The notes under the pieces: model-generated
Database searches by the model: none
What the model was told of the DNA's origin: nothing
What the model saw: only the letters and a program-made list of their open reading frames with translations
Made by a program: the position numbers and the translations under genes
NCBI GenBank assembly: GCA_036388295.1
Contig: DASVSC010000047.1
Span: 1 to 7,507, forward strand
Direction: 5' to 3'
DNA from: RYN-431 sp036388295
GTDB taxonomy: Bacteria; Planctomycetota; Phycisphaerae; Tepidisphaerales; Tepidisphaeraceae
Length of the DNA: 7,507 nt
In this document: positions 6,447-7,507 of the stretch, piece by piece
How positions within the stretch are numbered: the stretch's first letter is position 1
How the letters are laid out: each line of letters starts with the position of its first letter

Positions 6447-7106
6447 TTGTTCGCCGGCCGGCCCATCATCGGAATCCTTGGCGGCATCGGCAGCGGCAAA
6501 TCATTCGTCTCGAACGGCTTTGCCGAACTCGGCGCGTGTGTGATCAACGCCGACGCGCTTGTTCACCGGGCCTACCTGCGCGACGACGTGAAGGCGGTCT
6601 TGCGCGAGTGGTGGGGCGACGGCGTGTTCAATGCGGACGGGGCCGTTAATCGGCGGGCGATCGCCGCTAAGGTTTTTCAGAACGACGCCGAGCGGCGGCG
6701 TCTGGAGGGTCTGGTTCATCCGCTGGTGATCGCCGAACGCGACCGCGTGATGGCCGAGCGGGCGGCGGACCCGGCGGTCACGGCGTTCGTGTGGGATACG
6801 CCGCTGCTGGTCGAGACCGGCGGGCACCAGCGCTGCGACGCGCTGGTGTTCGTGGACGCGGCGGTCGACGTCCGCCTGGCCCGCGTGGCGGCCCGCGGCT
6901 GGGACGCGGCGGAACTGTCCAGAAGAGAAAAATTGCAACTGCCACTGGACAAAAAGCGTCGGCTTGCGGATTATGTAGTGAGCAACGCCGTAGATGCGGC
7001 CGCTGCCCGCGAGCAAATCCGACGAGTGTTCTCCCTGATTTTAAGCAGTGACCTCACCCGGCCGGCCCGTACGACTGCCGACGAACGAATCGTTGCCAAC
7101 GACTAA
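6447..7106 (+). CDS. coaE: Dephospho-CoA kinase
   Basis: This 219-residue cytoplasmic P-loop kinase performs the last step of coenzyme A synthesis, phosphorylating the 3'-hydroxyl of dephospho-CoA with ATP. Seen: the Walker A loop GGIGSGKS (12-19) after a short beta strand IIGIL; INADALVH with D36 at the place of the conserved family Asp; LEGLVHPLV with H91 and P92; WDTPLLVETG; and the C-terminal KLQLPLDKKRRLADYVVSN block that ends the family core. A tail of about 15 residues follows, making it slightly longer than the usual 200. An in-frame TGA at 6438-6440 lies just upstream and the first usable codon is TTG 6447, so TTG is the most likely start. It stands after the VOC gene and the inverted repeat, and before a long leader. 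Confidence 0.92.
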   Translation: MFAGRPIIGILGGIGSGKSFVSNGFAELGACVINADALVHRAYLRDDVKAVLREWWGDGVFNADGAVNRRAIAAKVFQNDAERRRLEGLVHPLVIAERDRVMAERAADPAVTAFVWDTPLLVETGGHQRCDALVFVDAAVDVRLARVAARGWDAAELSRREKLQLPLDKKRRLADYVVSNAVDAAAAREQIRRVFSLILSSDLTRPARTTADERIVAND

Positions 7107-7212
7107 GTGGCAAAACGACCGACTCACCGGCGTTCCCGCTCGCTTCACAACGTGATCGACAGCCCGGGCTTTATCGACGTGAGGGCGTCGCCCGACACTG
7201 CGGTTGCCGTTG

Positions 7213-7234
7213 GCGGCCGTCGTTTGACGGCCGC
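7213..7234. repeat. Perfect 9-bp hairpin after coaE
   Basis: GCGGCCGTC (7213-7221) and GACGGCCGC (7226-7234) pair around GTTT. It lies about 107 bases after the coaE stop. No T-tract follows, so an intrinsic terminator is unlikely without help. Confidence 0.5.
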
Positions 7235-7329
7235 ACGGAAGGGCCCGCGATAAGCGGCCACGAGACGGATTTTTTGATCGAACCCATTGCCCGGGCGGCA
7301 ACGGCAGGCCGTGTGTTGCGGCCGTCGCA

Positions 7330-7348
7330 GGGTCGGCTCGGCCGACCC
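7330..7348 (+). terminator. Weak terminator-like hairpin
   Basis: GGGTCGGC (7330-7337) and GCCGACCC (7341-7348) pair around TCG. CTTTTAAT begins 12 bases after the stem, which is too far for a canonical intrinsic terminator. It may instead be a leader structure. Confidence 0.25.
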
Positions 7349-7487
7349 GTCGCCGGGGACCTTTTAATCGCCTTTACCTGACCCGAGCCGGCCCGACACC
7401 GCCGGACACCGCACGAACCCACGTCGCCGATCGCGGCGGCCGGGTTGTGCCCAACCCCACCGCGTGGCCGCCCGTGCCACGCATTTC

Positions 7488-7493
7488 GGAGAG
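7488..7493 (+). promoter_or_regulatory. Ribosome binding site of the last gene
   Basis: GGAGAG with 8 nt to ATG 7502. It is the clearest Shine-Dalgarno sequence in the window, unlike polA and coaE, which have none. Confidence 0.55.
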
Positions 7494-7501
7494 CAGCCGC
7501 C

Positions 7502-7507
7502 ATGGCC
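7502..7507 (+). CDS. Start of a downstream gene (partial)
   Basis: Only ATG GCC (Met-Ala) is inside the window, so no product can be read. A good Shine-Dalgarno sequence precedes it. The gene after coaE in planctomycetes is often rho as I recall, but nothing in these six bases proves that. Confidence 0.5.

Larger units (their letters stand above)
7107..7501. other. Long untranslated interval, possible leader of the next gene
   Basis: About 395 bases with no convincing gene. A 48-codon frame (7107-7253) right after the coaE stop gives an Arg-rich peptide with no domain. It holds a perfect 9-bp hairpin (7213-7234, loop GTTT), an 8-bp hairpin (7330-7348) followed by CTTTTAAT from 7361, and a 6-bp hairpin (7442-7457). 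Positions 7371-7430 hold 29 C and 14 G, a C-rich, G-poor stretch like a Rho-loading site. If the next gene is rho, which often follows coaE in planctomycetes as I recall, this could be a self-regulating leader. That link is inference. Confidence 0.4.

Noticed and set aside
7107..7253. 48-codon GTG frame directly after the coaE stop
   Set aside because: It has no ribosome binding site beyond coaE coding sequence, is Arg-rich, and includes the 9-bp hairpin. I see no support for translation.
7171..7503. 110-codon minus-strand frame before the last gene
   Set aside because: It starts on the complement of the last gene's start region and gives a low-complexity Arg/Gly/Ala product with no motif.
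1..7507. tRNA, rRNA or CRISPR array
   Set aside because: I found no T-arm motif in a cloverleaf context, no rRNA-like sequence, and no regularly spaced direct repeats. The only repeated elements are inverted repeats.

Overview
The window is about 7.5 kb of GC-rich bacterial DNA. Gene content and order suggest a member of Planctomycetota, perhaps the Phycisphaerae side of the phylum. The main hints are a short retropepsin-like protein of a kind I associate with that group, coaE followed by the start of another gene (rho would be expected), and several palindromic intergenic repeats. This placement is inference from pattern memory; no marker gene fixes it.

Layout, left to right. Positions 3-83 are the last codons of an IS5-type transposase, followed by a small hairpin repeat (103-129). 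L-ribulokinase, araB, runs 164-1822 (+); its stop codon lies inside the first copy of a long inverted repeat (1819-1921). A gap of roughly 580 bases follows. It holds a perfect 23-bp palindrome that looks like a bidirectional terminator (1965-2012), two more hairpins, and no convincing gene. DNA polymerase I, polA, spans 2506-5301 (+) and has all three domains with their catalytic residues. It converges, across a small hairpin, on a minus-strand retropepsin-like protein (5389-5793). That gene diverges, across 35 bp, from a VOC-fold protein (5829-6266, +). The second copy of the long inverted repeat (6276-6400) sits just after it. Dephospho-CoA kinase, coaE, follows (6447-7106, +, TTG start). 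The final 395 bases are non-coding with a C-rich, G-poor stretch, and end in a good ribosome binding site and an ATG at 7502 that opens the next gene.

The genes do not form one operon. araB is sugar catabolism (L-arabinose/ribulose), stranded beside an insertion sequence with no araA or araD in view. polA is replication and repair. coaE is the last step of coenzyme A synthesis. polA and coaE look like a housekeeping cluster with a small divergent pair between them. The polA, coaE and protease genes lack a Shine-Dalgarno sequence but have a TAnnnT box 6-9 nt before the start codon, which hints at leaderless or near-leaderless mRNAs.

I found no new defence or mobile system. The most interesting material is intergenic: two copies of one inverted-repeat family whose arms have changed together at four positions, and the long leader before the last gene.
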